From assembly GCF_007692535.1 (NCBI RefSeq), contig NZ_REBW01000252.1, positions 1 through 45,280 of the forward strand: a stretch of DNA of 45,280 nt, written 5' to 3'. Below, in pieces: positions 1 to 9,191 of the stretch (position 1 is its first letter; every line of letters starts with the position of its first letter). Source of the DNA: Thioalkalivibrio sp. (GTDB lineage: Bacteria > Pseudomonadota > Gammaproteobacteria > Ectothiorhodospirales > Ectothiorhodospiraceae). The notes below the pieces were generated by a model that did no database searches, was not told the origin of the DNA, and saw nothing but the letters and a program-made list of their open reading frames with translations. The translations under genes were made by a program, and so were the position numbers.

Positions 1-742
1 GCGGGTGTTCGTACACGTACAGCGACAGGAAGGCGACGATCGCGGCGATCGCGACCGGGAAGCTCAGCGTCGCGAGGATCCCGAACAGCAGCAGGCCCCG
101 GCGCCAGCGCAGGTACACCGCTGCGGCGGCCAGCGCGAGGCCGAGCGTGCCGTACAGCGCGATCATCGTCGGCAGCGCGGGGAGTCCGGCCATGTGCGCG
201 GCCACCGACTCGCTCCCCTGGCTGAACAGGCTGCCGCAGCAAGAGGTGATCACGTCGGGGTCCAGTTGCAGGAAAAAGGCGAGCTGGATGCCGGCGGTCA
301 GCGCGGCCAGCGGCACGATGAGCAGCACCAGCCCGTATTTCGCGCGGATCAGCGGGTAGTCGGGTGCGCGCTTGTCGATCCGGTGCATCAGCAGCCAGGC
401 GGCGGCGAGAAAGAACAGGCTGATGCGCAGCAGCAGCGCCGGCAGGCCCCAGGGGTTCGCGTTCAGCGTCCCCACCGCGCACATCGCACCGACGATCTGC
501 AGCGCCATGCGATCCACGGCGTGAACGAACAGCGGGAGCGCGAGCAGTTGCACGACGAACACGAGCCCGAGCGCGGCGGCGACCAGGTGGGTCCGCTTCT
601 CCAGGCGCAGCTGGCGTGCGTGGCCACTCGACGGGTCCCAGTGGCGCAGCACCTGCAGCGCGAACAGCCCCGCGGGGATCAGCAGCAGCAGACCGAGCAG
701 GTCGGCCATGAACAGCGCGAGAATCGGCGTCTGTACCATCAT
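1..742 (-). CDS. Multi-pass membrane protein of an ABC-transporter operon, C-terminus cut off
   Basis: I do not recognise this family. The frame opens with two ATGs (742 and 739) and stays open for 247 codons to the window edge, so the C-terminus is missing. The protein is very hydrophobic. Strong membrane segments lie near residues 7-25, 47-70, 95-115, 125-145, 175-200 and 208-235. A loop near residue 160 carries a vicinal cysteine pair (DVITSCCGSLFSQG), unusual enough to suggest metal or redox chemistry, which is inference. The start overlaps the stop of the ABC ATPase as ATGA (739-742), so it is probably translated with the transporter and could be an extra membrane subunit. Confidence 0.75.
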   Translation of the reverse strand, partial: MMVQTPILALFMADLLGLLLLIPAGLFALQVLRHWDPSSGHARQLRLEKRTHLVAAALGLVFVVQLLALPLFVHAVDRMALQIVGAMCAVGTLNANPWGLPALLLRISLFFLAAAWLLMHRIDKRAPDYPLIRAKYGLVLLIVPLAALTAGIQLAFFLQLDPDVITSCCGSLFSQGSESVAAHMAGLPALPTMIALYGTLGLALAAAAVYLRWRRGLLLFGILATLSFPVAIAAIVAFLSLYVYEHP

Positions 743-1449
743 CCCGCAGGCTCCGCCCGGGTCTCATGGTCGGCGACCACCCGCCCGTCGCGCAGCTCGA
801 CTACCCGGTCGACGACAGATGCCTCGCGCACCAGCGGGTCGTGGCTGCTGAGCAGCAGGGTGCGGCCTTCCGCACGAAGATCCGAGACGATGTCGAGGAA
901 AGCGAGCGAAAGCGCAGTGTCCAGGTTCGCGGTGGGTTCGTCGGCGATCAGTACGGAGGGGTCGTTGATCAATGCGCGGGCGATCGCGGTGCGTTGGGCC
1001 TCGCCGCCCGACAGGGATTCGACGAGCGCGCCGGCCCGGTGACCGATCCCCAGCCTTACCAGCAGTGCGGTGGCCCGGCGGGTCAGGGCACGGTGGGACG
1101 GGCCCAGCGGGTAGGCGGGCAGCATCACGTTGTCGAGGACCGTCAGGCCCCGGATCAGGTTGAAGCGCTGGAACACGAAGCCGAAGGTCTGACGGCGCAG
1201 CGCCGCGAGGAAGGGCTCCGGCAGGCCGGAGATGTCGCGGCCGTCCAGACGCACGCGGCCTTCGGTCGGTCGTGCGAGGCAACCGATCAGGGTCAGCAGC
1301 GTGGTCTTGCCCGAGCCGCTGGGCCCGGCCAGCACCGTTACGCCGCCGGCCGGCAGGGCCAGGTCGATCCCGTCGACCGCCCAAAAGACGTTGGGGTGAT
1401 CCTCCTGGAAGGCCTTGCGCACGCCCCACAGTTCGACCCGCGCGTTCAC
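739..1449 (-). CDS. ABC transporter ATP-binding protein, LolD/MacB type
   Basis: Cytoplasmic nucleotide-binding subunit of 236 aa, the usual size for the LolD/MacB/FtsE class that pairs with FtsX-fold permeases. Visible motifs are Walker A (GPSGSGKTTLL, near residue 42), Q-loop (FVFQRFN), signature (SLSGGEAQR), Walker B (VLIADEPTANLD) and the switch histidine (LLLSSHD). The start is GTG at 1449. It overlaps the permease stop as GTGA (1446-1449), and GAGGTG lies just upstream as a ribosome site. A longer in-frame extension exists but would run inside the permease gene and is unlikely. Such pumps usually do mechanical work on lipoproteins, peptides or lipids at the inner membrane; the substrate here is unknown. 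Confidence 0.9.
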   Translation of the reverse strand: MNARVELWGVRKAFQEDHPNVFWAVDGIDLALPAGGVTVLAGPSGSGKTTLLTLIGCLARPTEGRVRLDGRDISGLPEPFLAALRRQTFGFVFQRFNLIRGLTVLDNVMLPAYPLGPSHRALTRRATALLVRLGIGHRAGALVESLSGGEAQRTAIARALINDPSVLIADEPTANLDTALSLAFLDIVSDLRAEGRTLLLSSHDPLVREASVVDRVVELRDGRVVADHETRAEPAG

Positions 1450-2588
1450 CGCATCACCTCGTCGGGGTCGGTGACCGCGGCGCGCCACACCGGCACCAGG
1501 GTGGCGGCGAGATAGGGCAGTACGGTCAGGAAGAACAGCGCGAGCAGTTGCGTGGCGTCGATTGCGGGGGTCAGCCGGAAGTCGGGGTAGAGCACGGACC
1601 AGCCTTTCATCACCGGAGCCAGCAGCGGCGCGGACAGGCCGAAGACGTGCCAGTAGGCCGCAGCAGTGCCGAACAGGAACGCGAGCAGCGACAGTAATCC
1701 GCCCTCCCAGAGTTTCATCGCGAGCACGTCGCCGGTCTCCCAGCCGACGGCCTTCAGGATGCCGATTTCGCGGCGCTCGTCCGCCGACAGGCCCGAGGCC
1801 TTCTCCCACGCGAGGATCGCGAAGGCCAGCAGCGCGCCGGACAGCGGCAGCAGCACCAGTGCCGAGCGCCAGTCGAACACCGCATCGTAGGTGCGGAGCA
1901 TCTCCTCGCGCAGGATCGGTCGGCTGTCCGGCGCCGCCTCCAGCACCTTTTCGGCGACGGTCTGAATCTCGCGCGGATTTGGGATGCGCAGCGCCAGGTC
2001 GGTGTACTGCCCGGCGGGGACGCCGAACAGCGCACGGAAGTCGGGTTCCGCGACCAGGAACAGGTCGGCGCTCACCAGCCCGGAGTCCTGCGGCAGCACC
2101 GCCTGGATTTGGAAGGCCCGCAAGGCTCCGTCGTAGCCACGGAAGCTCAGCACGTCGCCGATTCCGGCGCCCCGGGCGCGTGCCAGTGCAGGGCCGATCA
2201 CCGCGGTCCCCGGGGCGATGTCATCCGCCGGTGGCACGAGCAGCGTGTAGTTGGCGCGTACCACCGGGTCGTAGTGATAGCCCCAAAGGCGGCCCTGTAC
2301 TCCCCGCACTCCCCGGATGCCGCGCAGCGTTTCGGCGTGGGTTTCCGGAACCAGGTCGTGCCGGCCGGCGACCATGCGCTGCACCACGATCTCCGGAGCC
2401 TCGGCCAGCAGCAGCCCGGCCTCGTGCTTCAGGGCGCCGGTGTAGAAGAGCACGGAGGCCAGCAGGAAGACCATGCCCCCATAGACCACCAGCAGCCCCA
2501 GGTTGCGGGCTCGACGCCGCCTCATCGCGGCGACGGTGAAGTCGAGCAGGTAGCGCTGACGCGCCAGGGCTGGCCGCCATTCAGTCAT
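1446..2588 (-). CDS. ABC transporter permease, FtsX/MacB fold
   Basis: Permease of 380 aa with the classic FtsX-like layout: one membrane segment near residues 28-50, a periplasmic domain of about 200 residues, then three membrane segments in the C-terminal third (near 240-260, 293-320 and 345-370). The cytoplasmic loop sequence ERREIGILKAVGWETGDVL is the typical coupling region of this family. It should form a dimer driven by the downstream ATPase. Its ATG overlaps the end of the upstream small gene by 8 bases and its stop overlaps the ATPase start by 4, so the operon looks translationally coupled. The cargo cannot be deduced from sequence alone. Confidence 0.88.
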   Translation of the reverse strand: MTEWRPALARQRYLLDFTVAAMRRRRARNLGLLVVYGGMVFLLASVLFYTGALKHEAGLLLAEAPEIVVQRMVAGRHDLVPETHAETLRGIRGVRGVQGRLWGYHYDPVVRANYTLLVPPADDIAPGTAVIGPALARARGAGIGDVLSFRGYDGALRAFQIQAVLPQDSGLVSADLFLVAEPDFRALFGVPAGQYTDLALRIPNPREIQTVAEKVLEAAPDSRPILREEMLRTYDAVFDWRSALVLLPLSGALLAFAILAWEKASGLSADERREIGILKAVGWETGDVLAMKLWEGGLLSLLAFLFGTAAAYWHVFGLSAPLLAPVMKGWSVLYPDFRLTPAIDATQLLALFFLTVLPYLAATLVPVWRAAVTDPDEVMR

Positions 2589-2958
2589 GCAGATGCCGCG
2601 GGGGCGGGACCAATGTTCCGGAAGGAAAGTGCTCGAGAGTCAGCGGGTGGTTCTGGAACGGCGTGTGCCGGTCGGACAGTTCCGGGTGTCGCGTGTAGCG
2701 CGCCTCGGTGAACAGCGCGAGCCCGGTCAGCCCCAGTTCCTGCGCCAGCTGGCGTGCCGGTTCGCTGCGCTGGTGGGCGCCTGCCCGGTCCAGGATCGGG
2801 TGCAGCAGTGAGCCGCCCAGCGCCAGCAGGCCGAGCAGCAGCAGGAATAGTGCGAGGTCTCCGGCGCGAAGCCGCGCTGTGGGTACCGCTTCGTCAGATG
2901 CCAACCGCTGGGGTCCCCTGAATCGAGTTCCCCCTGGGCACTGCATCCTTCGTGCCAT
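2581..2958 (-). CDS. Small membrane-anchored protein heading the ABC operon
   Basis: An unrecognised protein of up to 125 aa with one clear membrane segment (LALFLLLLGLLALGGSLL, near residues 34-52). A hydrophilic tail of about 70 residues, likely periplasmic, follows. The start is uncertain. ATG at 2958 and ATG at 2946 have poor ribosome sites, whereas an in-frame TTG at 2904 has AGGGGA about nine bases upstream and would give about 107 aa with the membrane segment near the N-terminus. It overlaps the permease start by 8 bases. Context suggests an accessory periplasmic subunit of the transporter, but no function is visible in the sequence. Confidence 0.6.
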   Translation of the reverse strand: MARRMQCPGGTRFRGPQRLASDEAVPTARLRAGDLALFLLLLGLLALGGSLLHPILDRAGAHQRSEPARQLAQELGLTGLALFTEARYTRHPELSDRHTPFQNHPLTLEHFPSGTLVPPPRHLHD

Positions 2959-3075
2959 GGGTCGCCACCCAGCCAGCGCGCCGCTGGCGGCGCGGAAGCA
3001 TGGAACGAGTCTGCGCGGTTTGGCCCAGAGTGCTGCAAATGCAGCGCAGCTGCGCGGGGGAGGCGGCCGGCCCTC
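2959..3075. other. tamB / ABC-operon spacer with stem-loop
   Basis: A spacer of 117 bases between tamB and the small ABC-operon gene, both on minus. It holds a perfect 7-bp stem with a 3-base loop (GCCAGCG / CGCTGGC, 2972-2988) and a GGCCGGCC palindrome (3065-3072) next to the tamB stop. No T-run follows either, so a classical Rho-independent terminator is not supported, and no convincing promoter was seen. Confidence 0.4.
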
Positions 3076-6000
3076 TCAGCGTTCGATGCGGTAGATGAGG
3101 TCGACGCCCTGCCCATCGGCGCCAGAGGTGGTTTCCACGCTCAGTGAGCGGGTCAGTTCGTAACGGAGCATGACCCTGGCGCTGCCGTCGAACAGGCCGA
3201 CGCTGTAACGAAGCAGCAAGCGCGGTGAGAGATACGTCCCAATCGTCAGGGCGGTCTGCTCCAGGCCGGCATCGGCGTCGATTTCAACATCCAGCCCGAG
3301 TTCGCTACCGAGGCGCTGCGTGATCAGCCCGGCCTGTTCGAGGCCCCACGCGGTCGCTGCGTTGGCCAGGAGGTTACCCTCGGCCTCGGAAGCGCCGGCA
3401 AGCGGACGCCCGGTGAGCAGGAAGGACAGCGCCTCGGTATCGTCCATGGGTGGCTCCGAGAAGATCTGGGACTGCAATTCATCGGGGGTACCGCCGATCT
3501 CGACTCCCACGACCACGTCGTGAGCGGGCACCCTGCGCACCGCCCGCAGGTCCAGCGCCGGAGTTTCCACCGGTCCCTGGAAGGTCACGATGCCGCGATC
3601 CAGCGTCAGGTCCTGGCCATAGGCCTGATAGCTGCCCTCCGGAATCTCCACGTCCCCGAAGATCTGCAGCGGCCGTCCTGGCAGGTCGACCAGGTCCAGG
3701 TCGCCGGTGAAGCGGGCCTCCAGATCGAAGCCATCGAAGCGTACGTCGTCGCCAAGGATGATGCGCACCCGGATGTCCATTGGCAGCGCCGGATCCGGAT
3801 CTGGCTCCTCACCGACGACCACCTCGTCACGCGAAACGGTGACGGAGCCCGGGGGCAGGTCCGGTGGACGGATCAGGGCGGAGGGCACCAGAATCTCTCC
3901 ACGCACCGTCAGCCGCTCGGGACGAAAGTTCACGCTCAGGTCCGGACTGATCCGGGCCCTGATGTCGGGGCGATCCACGGCCAGAAACCGCTCACCGCGG
4001 ATACGGATCTCGGCCTGTGGACGCTGGTCTGCGAACAGCAGTTCCCCCTCGAGCTGCAGCGATTCGCCGCCCGAGCGCAGTTCGCCGCTGAGGCGCATCT
4101 CCTCGGCGGACACCACTTCGGCCAGCAGCAGCGGCACCTCCAGTGCCAGGCCTGCCACGGGAATCTTCACACCAGCCTCCTCGAGCCGGATGCTGCCTTC
4201 GAGCAACGGCGCGTTCAGCAGGCCACCGAGAACCAGGTCGGCCCGCAGGCGTCCGTGCACGTCCTGGATCTCCGGCGAGAACGCGCTGACCCATTCGAGA
4301 CTCTCCAGGCCCGCCCGGATCTCGCCATCGACACGGTAGCTGTCGCCCTCAGGGCGCACACGGGCCGAGGCGCTTGCTTCACCTTCGTCGAGGAAGGACA
4401 GGCCTGCGTCGGCCTCCAGGGAACGGTCATCGACCTGGACGGTCAGCCGTAGGTCGCGATAGGGGATGCTCTGCGGAGTCCCATCGGCCAGCTCGAACAG
4501 GAACTGGCCGGCAGCCGGCGGGACGGTCATCTCTGCGCGCAGTCGGCCGGCTGGGTCCAGGGAGGCCCGAAGGCGTGCGTTGAGTTCGCCTTCGATCCCG
4601 GTATCCGGCGGCAGTATCGGCGCCAGCCACGAGAGGTCCAGAGCATCGAGGGACGCCTGGCCCTGGCTGCCCGCTGCCGGGTCCCAGTTGCCGCTGAGGC
4701 AGAGACTCGCCTGCTCCCGGTCCAGACAGAGGTCGCCGAGATTGGCCCGGTCGGGGCTGGCACTGACTGCGACCGGTTGGCGCAGGGACCAGTCGCCGGC
4801 CATCGGCTGTTCGAGGTCCAGGCGCTCGAGTCTCCCGGTCCAGCGTGTCTGGTCCAGTGCGTAGCCCCCCGATGCTTCCAGGCGCAGGCGGCCCAGGTCG
4901 GCGGCATCCACGGCGAGTGTCAGCCGGTGCGCAGAGGCTCTCCCCTCCACGCCAGCGCGGATTTCGTTGATGTGCTGCGGGCCGGCCCGGATACCCGACA
5001 GCCTCAGCGCCAGTTCGGCGGGGGCCTCCGGATCGAGGCCTGCGTCGAGTTCGAGGCTCAGGTCATCCAGTCCGAGGTCCTCGTAGCGCAGCCCGGCTCC
5101 CTGGCCGCGTGCAGTGATCCGGGGACTCGCCATCGTGCCGCCGAGATTCGCGTCGAGCCGGATCCGTCCCGCGAGCGCGGGCAGGATGCGATCGAGTTCC
5201 GGCGCATCCAGGGTCAGGTCCAGGTCCAGTACGTCGTCGACTCTGCCGCTGGCGTTGAGCCGGTTGGCGCCCATGCTGAGATCGAGCCGGTCGACCTGGA
5301 TCCGGTGGCCGGCGATCGCGACGCCTGCGACACCCTCCACTGGCTGGCCGCGCAGTACTCCGCGCAGCTCGCGCAGGTCCACCTCGGCACGCAGTTCTTC
5401 CCCGGGCGGCAGCGCGCCCCGGCTGCCCAGTTCCAGCGCCAGATTCCCTGCGAGGTCCGGCAGGAATACTCCCGGATCGATCCCCTGACCGGACAGGTCG
5501 AGTTCCCATTCGATCCCTGCACCGTAAGCGACCTGCCCGGTTGCCGAGAGCCGGCCATCGCCGGGAAGGAAGACATCGAGGCTCCGGATATCGGCCTGCA
5601 CCTCCGTGAGCCCCAGTCCGGCGCGTGCCGAGACTTCCTGACCGTCGACCCTGGCCGCGAGCTCGGAGAGGTCGACATCCGCGGCGAGGGTTCCGGTTTC
5701 CAGACCAAATCGGCCTACTGCGCCGAGCCGAAGCCGGTCCAGCGCGACCTGCCTGTCCGGGACCAGGAAACCGAAGTCCATCGCGTCGGCGGCGAGGGTC
5801 AGCCGGAAGGGAATCTCCGCGCCCAGGTCGGCCTCGCCGTCGAGCTGGATCGTACCCCGAGGTCCCAGACGGACCAGCATGTCGTCGATACGCACGGACC
5901 CGTCCTGTACCCGTGCCCGGCCGGAGCCCTCCAGTTCCTGTTGCTCCACGCGACCGCGCAGCTCCCGGATTTCGACTGCAGCAGTCATCGCGAGGAGCAG

Positions 6001-7197
6001 GTCCTCCAGGCCCGTCTCCTCCGTTTGCGGCAGGGAGCCGGTGCTGATCACCTGCAGCGTGTCGATGGCGGCGTCGAGTTCGAGTCCCAGCGCCAGGGTC
6101 GAGAACTCCCGGATCCCGGCCTGCAGATCCCAGGTCAGGGCGTCGTCCATGCCCACCCGCCCCTGGAGGTCGACCTGGCCGGCCTCGCTGCTCAGGCGCA
6201 ACTCGCTGATGTCCGCATGCTTCATCGAGCCGCTGAATTGCCCCGCCAGAGTGGCCTCGGGCAGTCCGGTCAGCTGCGCCGCCGTTGCGATCCGCCCCGT
6301 CCAGTCCTCCAGCGTGCCCTGCAGATGCAGTTCGCCCGCGCCGATCTCGGCGAGGGTCTCCGGATCAAGTCGGTAGCGGAAGGCCGCCCAGCGATTGTCG
6401 AGGCTGATCTGCGGGGTGCTGAACAGCGCCTGCGCAACCAGCCGGGTGTCCATTTCCACGCCGGCCTGCAGGCGATGCCGGAGCTGCAGCTGTCCCTGCA
6501 GTTCCCCTTCCACCGTCAGCTCGCCCTCGGCATGGGTTGTCTCCAGGCCCTGCGCGGCTCCCTCGGGTAGCGCGAACCGCCAGCGCCCATCCAGCCGTAG
6601 CGGATAGGCGCCGGCCGGCTGCAGTTCGACATCCAGCCATGCCTCGGCCTCGGGTATCGCGAATTCCAGGTCGGCCACGCGCACGTGCTCCGGTCCGGCC
6701 TCCAGCCGCAGAGCGAGGCGATCCAGCTGGAACAGCGTTGCGCCTGCCTGCCGCAGGTGCAGGTCCTTCAGGCTGAAACGCTCGAGCACCACCCGGAGCG
6801 GAAGCGTGATCGCGTCGGGAAGTTCCAGCGCTGGGGTGGGCTCTGGTGGCCGCGGGTCGGGCGCAGGCAGGTCGACTGTCACGCCCGCGAGCGCCAGGTT
6901 GCGGATTTTCAGCGTGAGCTTCAGCAGGGACGCGGCGTCGACGTGAATCTGCATTTCGTCCAGCTGTACGTGGGTTTCGTCGATACCCAGTTGCAGACCG
7001 GTCAGCGACAGCCCCCGAAACAGGGTTCCGTCCACCTGTTCGACCTGAAGCGCCACCGGGGCGTGCCGTTCGGCCTGGGCAACCAGCCAGCGGGTACCGT
7101 CTTCGGTGACGATCAGCGCGACGGCACCGGCCAGCGCCAGCAGGACCAGGATCAGGATCCCGCCCAGGATGCCCAGCAGGACTCGGATCAGGCGCAT
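3076..7197 (-). CDS. tamB: Translocation and assembly module subunit TamB
   Basis: Very large AsmA-like/DUF490 protein (1373 aa) spanning the periplasm. Members of this family work with TamA in outer-membrane protein assembly and in carrying phospholipid to the outer membrane. An N-terminal membrane anchor (near residues 8-32) is followed by more than 1200 residues of repetitive beta-strand sequence with alternating LxLxG patterns, as expected for the hydrophobic-groove fold. The conserved C-terminal TamB domain contains SFLLTGRPLAGASEAEGN and ends DLIYRIER. The ATG at 7197 overlaps the tamA stop as TGATG; a GTG one codon earlier (7200) is an alternative. The direct tamA-tamB order supports the call. 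Confidence 0.95.
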   Translation of the reverse strand: MRLIRVLLGILGGILILVLLALAGAVALIVTEDGTRWLVAQAERHAPVALQVEQVDGTLFRGLSLTGLQLGIDETHVQLDEMQIHVDAASLLKLTLKIRNLALAGVTVDLPAPDPRPPEPTPALELPDAITLPLRVVLERFSLKDLHLRQAGATLFQLDRLALRLEAGPEHVRVADLEFAIPEAEAWLDVELQPAGAYPLRLDGRWRFALPEGAAQGLETTHAEGELTVEGELQGQLQLRHRLQAGVEMDTRLVAQALFSTPQISLDNRWAAFRYRLDPETLAEIGAGELHLQGTLEDWTGRIATAAQLTGLPEATLAGQFSGSMKHADISELRLSSEAGQVDLQGRVGMDDALTWDLQAGIREFSTLALGLELDAAIDTLQVISTGSLPQTEETGLEDLLLAMTAAVEIRELRGRVEQQELEGSGRARVQDGSVRIDDMLVRLGPRGTIQLDGEADLGAEIPFRLTLAADAMDFGFLVPDRQVALDRLRLGAVGRFGLETGTLAADVDLSELAARVDGQEVSARAGLGLTEVQADIRSLDVFLPGDGRLSATGQVAYGAGIEWELDLSGQGIDPGVFLPDLAGNLALELGSRGALPPGEELRAEVDLRELRGVLRGQPVEGVAGVAIAGHRIQVDRLDLSMGANRLNASGRVDDVLDLDLTLDAPELDRILPALAGRIRLDANLGGTMASPRITARGQGAGLRYEDLGLDDLSLELDAGLDPEAPAELALRLSGIRAGPQHINEIRAGVEGRASAHRLTLAVDAADLGRLRLEASGGYALDQTRWTGRLERLDLEQPMAGDWSLRQPVAVSASPDRANLGDLCLDREQASLCLSGNWDPAAGSQGQASLDALDLSWLAPILPPDTGIEGELNARLRASLDPAGRLRAEMTVPPAAGQFLFELADGTPQSIPYRDLRLTVQVDDRSLEADAGLSFLDEGEASASARVRPEGDSYRVDGEIRAGLESLEWVSAFSPEIQDVHGRLRADLVLGGLLNAPLLEGSIRLEEAGVKIPVAGLALEVPLLLAEVVSAEEMRLSGELRSGGESLQLEGELLFADQRPQAEIRIRGERFLAVDRPDIRARISPDLSVNFRPERLTVRGEILVPSALIRPPDLPPGSVTVSRDEVVVGEEPDPDPALPMDIRVRIILGDDVRFDGFDLEARFTGDLDLVDLPGRPLQIFGDVEIPEGSYQAYGQDLTLDRGIVTFQGPVETPALDLRAVRRVPAHDVVVGVEIGGTPDELQSQIFSEPPMDDTEALSFLLTGRPLAGASEAEGNLLANAATAWGLEQAGLITQRLGSELGLDVEIDADAGLEQTALTIGTYLSPRLLLRYSVGLFDGSARVMLRYELTRSLSVETTSGADGQGVDLIYRIER

Positions 7198-8975
7198 CAC
7201 AGGTCGGGGCCCATCGTGAAGTGAATCCGGAAACTGTCCTTGGAGTCCGGAGCGTGGGCGAGATCCAGGCGAATGGGGCCTACCGGCGACCGCCAGCGGA
7301 TGCCGACACCGCCACTGCCCTTCAGATCGTAGTCGTCGAAGTCGTTGAAGGCGTTGCCGGCGTCGAGAAAGACCGCGGCACCCCAGTTTCCCTGGCCGAT
7401 CGGGTGATCGTATTCGACACTGCCCACCAGCAGGTGTCTGCCGCCGATGACGTTGCCTTCGTCGTCAAGCGGACCCAGCTGCTGGAATCCGAACCCACGG
7501 ACGCTGATGTCGCCACCGGCGAAGAAGCGCAGCGAACTGGGCAGTTCCTCCACGCTTGCGTTGCCGGTGAGGCCGGCTTCACCGCGCAGGATCAACCTCC
7601 CTGTGCCGAGCCCGGTGATGAACTTTGCGTTGGCCCGCGTCTGCACGAAGGTGAAACTGGAACCCAGCTCTTCCGCTGCGCCCTGACCCAGCAGGTCGAG
7701 GCGATACCCGTTACGCGGATAGAGCAGGTCGTCGGACTCGGTGCGGGTGATCCGATAGGACGGAATCAGCAACCTCGAGATGTCGCTCACCTCGCCGACG
7801 GTGAAGTCTTCGTACTCATAGCGGAGGCCCTGCGTGGTCGTCCAGCCCGAGGGATGTCGCTGAACCCGGCTGGCGCCGATCTGGAAGCGGTCCGACTGGC
7901 TGGTCCCGGTGTCCTCCGTGCGGTAGGAGGTGAAAAGGCTGAGCGTGTCGCTCAGGGGGTCGGCCAGCGGAATGTCGTAGTTGAAACCGATTCCAGAGCG
8001 CTTGTCCGAGAGCTCGAGTTCCGTGTTGTAGCGGTGTCCGCGCCGGTTTGCATAGCGGCGGTCGATGCCCAGGCCGAGTCGCGGCCCCATGTCGGTGGAG
8101 TAACCGAGTCGAGCCTCGTAGGCGGTGCGCTTCCGCGGCTCGATCTCGGCGAGGATGGGTATCTCACCATCGACCACTTCGTCGATACGAGGCCGCACGC
8201 GAACCGCCTGGAAGTAGCCGCTGTCCCTCAGGTTGCGCTGCAACCGGATCAGCTGTCCCGACGTGTAGGGGTCGCCGCGCTCGAACGGGATCAGTCGTGC
8301 GACGAAGTCCTCTCTGAGGATGTCCTGCTCGAGTGTCACCGCGCCGAAGCGGAAGCGGCGGCCGCTGTCCATGTGCAGGGTGATCCGTGCCTCGTTCGCG
8401 CCTGGATCAACCAGCAGCTGGCTCTTGGTGAGTTCGGCCTCGAAGTAGCCGCGGTCGGTCGCGACTCGGACCAGGCGGGTGCGCAGGCCGTCGTAGACGT
8501 CGTGGCGAAGGGGATCGCCGACGGCGATCCCCGGGTCCGAGATCACCGCGACAAGGGCAGGATCGTCGGCGCCTTCTCCCGTCACCTGCACGTCGACCTC
8601 GGCGATACGGGCAACCGGTCCCGGATCAACGGTCACGTCGAGGTTCCAGCAGGTCTCGGTGCGCACGATCTCGACGCCGACCTCGGGCTGGTAATGGCCC
8701 AGCGCGCGCAGGGCCTGATGCACACGGTCGTTGGTGGTGCGCAGGATGTTGCGTTCACGGAATGCGGGAAGTTCGCAGACGTACCGTGTCATCGGTACGA
8801 AGGCGCGGATATTCTGCCGCTGCTCGGAGGTTCCGCCCTGGATCTGGAGTTTCGGGGCTTCGTCTGCATGGGCGGGGAGCAGCAGGAGCGGCGCAACCAG
8901 CGCCGCCCAGAGCAGGAGGGCGGAGCGGTTTCCCGGTAATCGCCTAGCCTGCCGATGGTGGTCGAGACGCGTCAT
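7197..8975 (-). CDS. tamA: Translocation and assembly module outer-membrane protein TamA
   Basis: Omp85-family outer-membrane barrel of 592 aa from the chosen start. A signal peptide (cleavage near PAHA-DEA, residue 38) precedes three POTRA-type repeats (about residues 45-270) and a 16-strand barrel. The C-terminal region contains the family motif GVGIRWRSPVGPIRLDLA. ATG 8975 was chosen because it places the signal peptide at the N-terminus; a further 40 codons upstream are open but give no plausible leader. It overlaps tamB by one base and the two products form the TAM complex. A weak TATACT box lies about 165 bases upstream. Confidence 0.95.
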   Translation of the reverse strand: MTRLDHHRQARRLPGNRSALLLWAALVAPLLLLPAHADEAPKLQIQGGTSEQRQNIRAFVPMTRYVCELPAFRERNILRTTNDRVHQALRALGHYQPEVGVEIVRTETCWNLDVTVDPGPVARIAEVDVQVTGEGADDPALVAVISDPGIAVGDPLRHDVYDGLRTRLVRVATDRGYFEAELTKSQLLVDPGANEARITLHMDSGRRFRFGAVTLEQDILREDFVARLIPFERGDPYTSGQLIRLQRNLRDSGYFQAVRVRPRIDEVVDGEIPILAEIEPRKRTAYEARLGYSTDMGPRLGLGIDRRYANRRGHRYNTELELSDKRSGIGFNYDIPLADPLSDTLSLFTSYRTEDTGTSQSDRFQIGASRVQRHPSGWTTTQGLRYEYEDFTVGEVSDISRLLIPSYRITRTESDDLLYPRNGYRLDLLGQGAAEELGSSFTFVQTRANAKFITGLGTGRLILRGEAGLTGNASVEELPSSLRFFAGGDISVRGFGFQQLGPLDDEGNVIGGRHLLVGSVEYDHPIGQGNWGAAVFLDAGNAFNDFDDYDLKGSGGVGIRWRSPVGPIRLDLAHAPDSKDSFRIHFTMGPDL

Positions 8976-9139
8976 TGCAACCCATGGTATTGAGTGTAGA
9001 GGCCGCGAGTTCCAGGCCGGTGGTTCGTTGGGCTCGTCCGCGGGGGGCGGGGACCGGGCGTGCGTCCGTCCGTGGCCCCGGTTCTTCGGGTTCACGTGCT
9101 GGCAGCGGGTCGGTCGGGATTCGCTGTCGGCTGATGCCC

Positions 9140-9145
9140 AGTATA
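9140..9145 (-). promoter_or_regulatory. Possible -10 element upstream of tamA
   Basis: On the minus strand the sequence reads TATACT within GGTTATACTGGG, in the 216-base gap between the protease gene and tamA. The matching -35 region (around TGCCGC) is poor. This is the best promoter-like site in the gap, but support is weak. Confidence 0.3.
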
Positions 9146-9191
9146 ACCGGACCGAAAAATGCGGCAGAGAGTTCGCGCAGCCGCGGTTGAT

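Noticed and set aside
4777-6570. Long plus-strand open frame (597 codons) opposite tamB
   Set aside because: It is rich in Gln, Arg and His with no domain pattern. It is the usual mirror frame of a GC-rich gene, and tamB on the other strand is clear.
7221-8939. Plus-strand open frame (572 codons) opposite tamA
   Set aside because: Antisense shadow; TamA POTRA and barrel motifs decide the strand.
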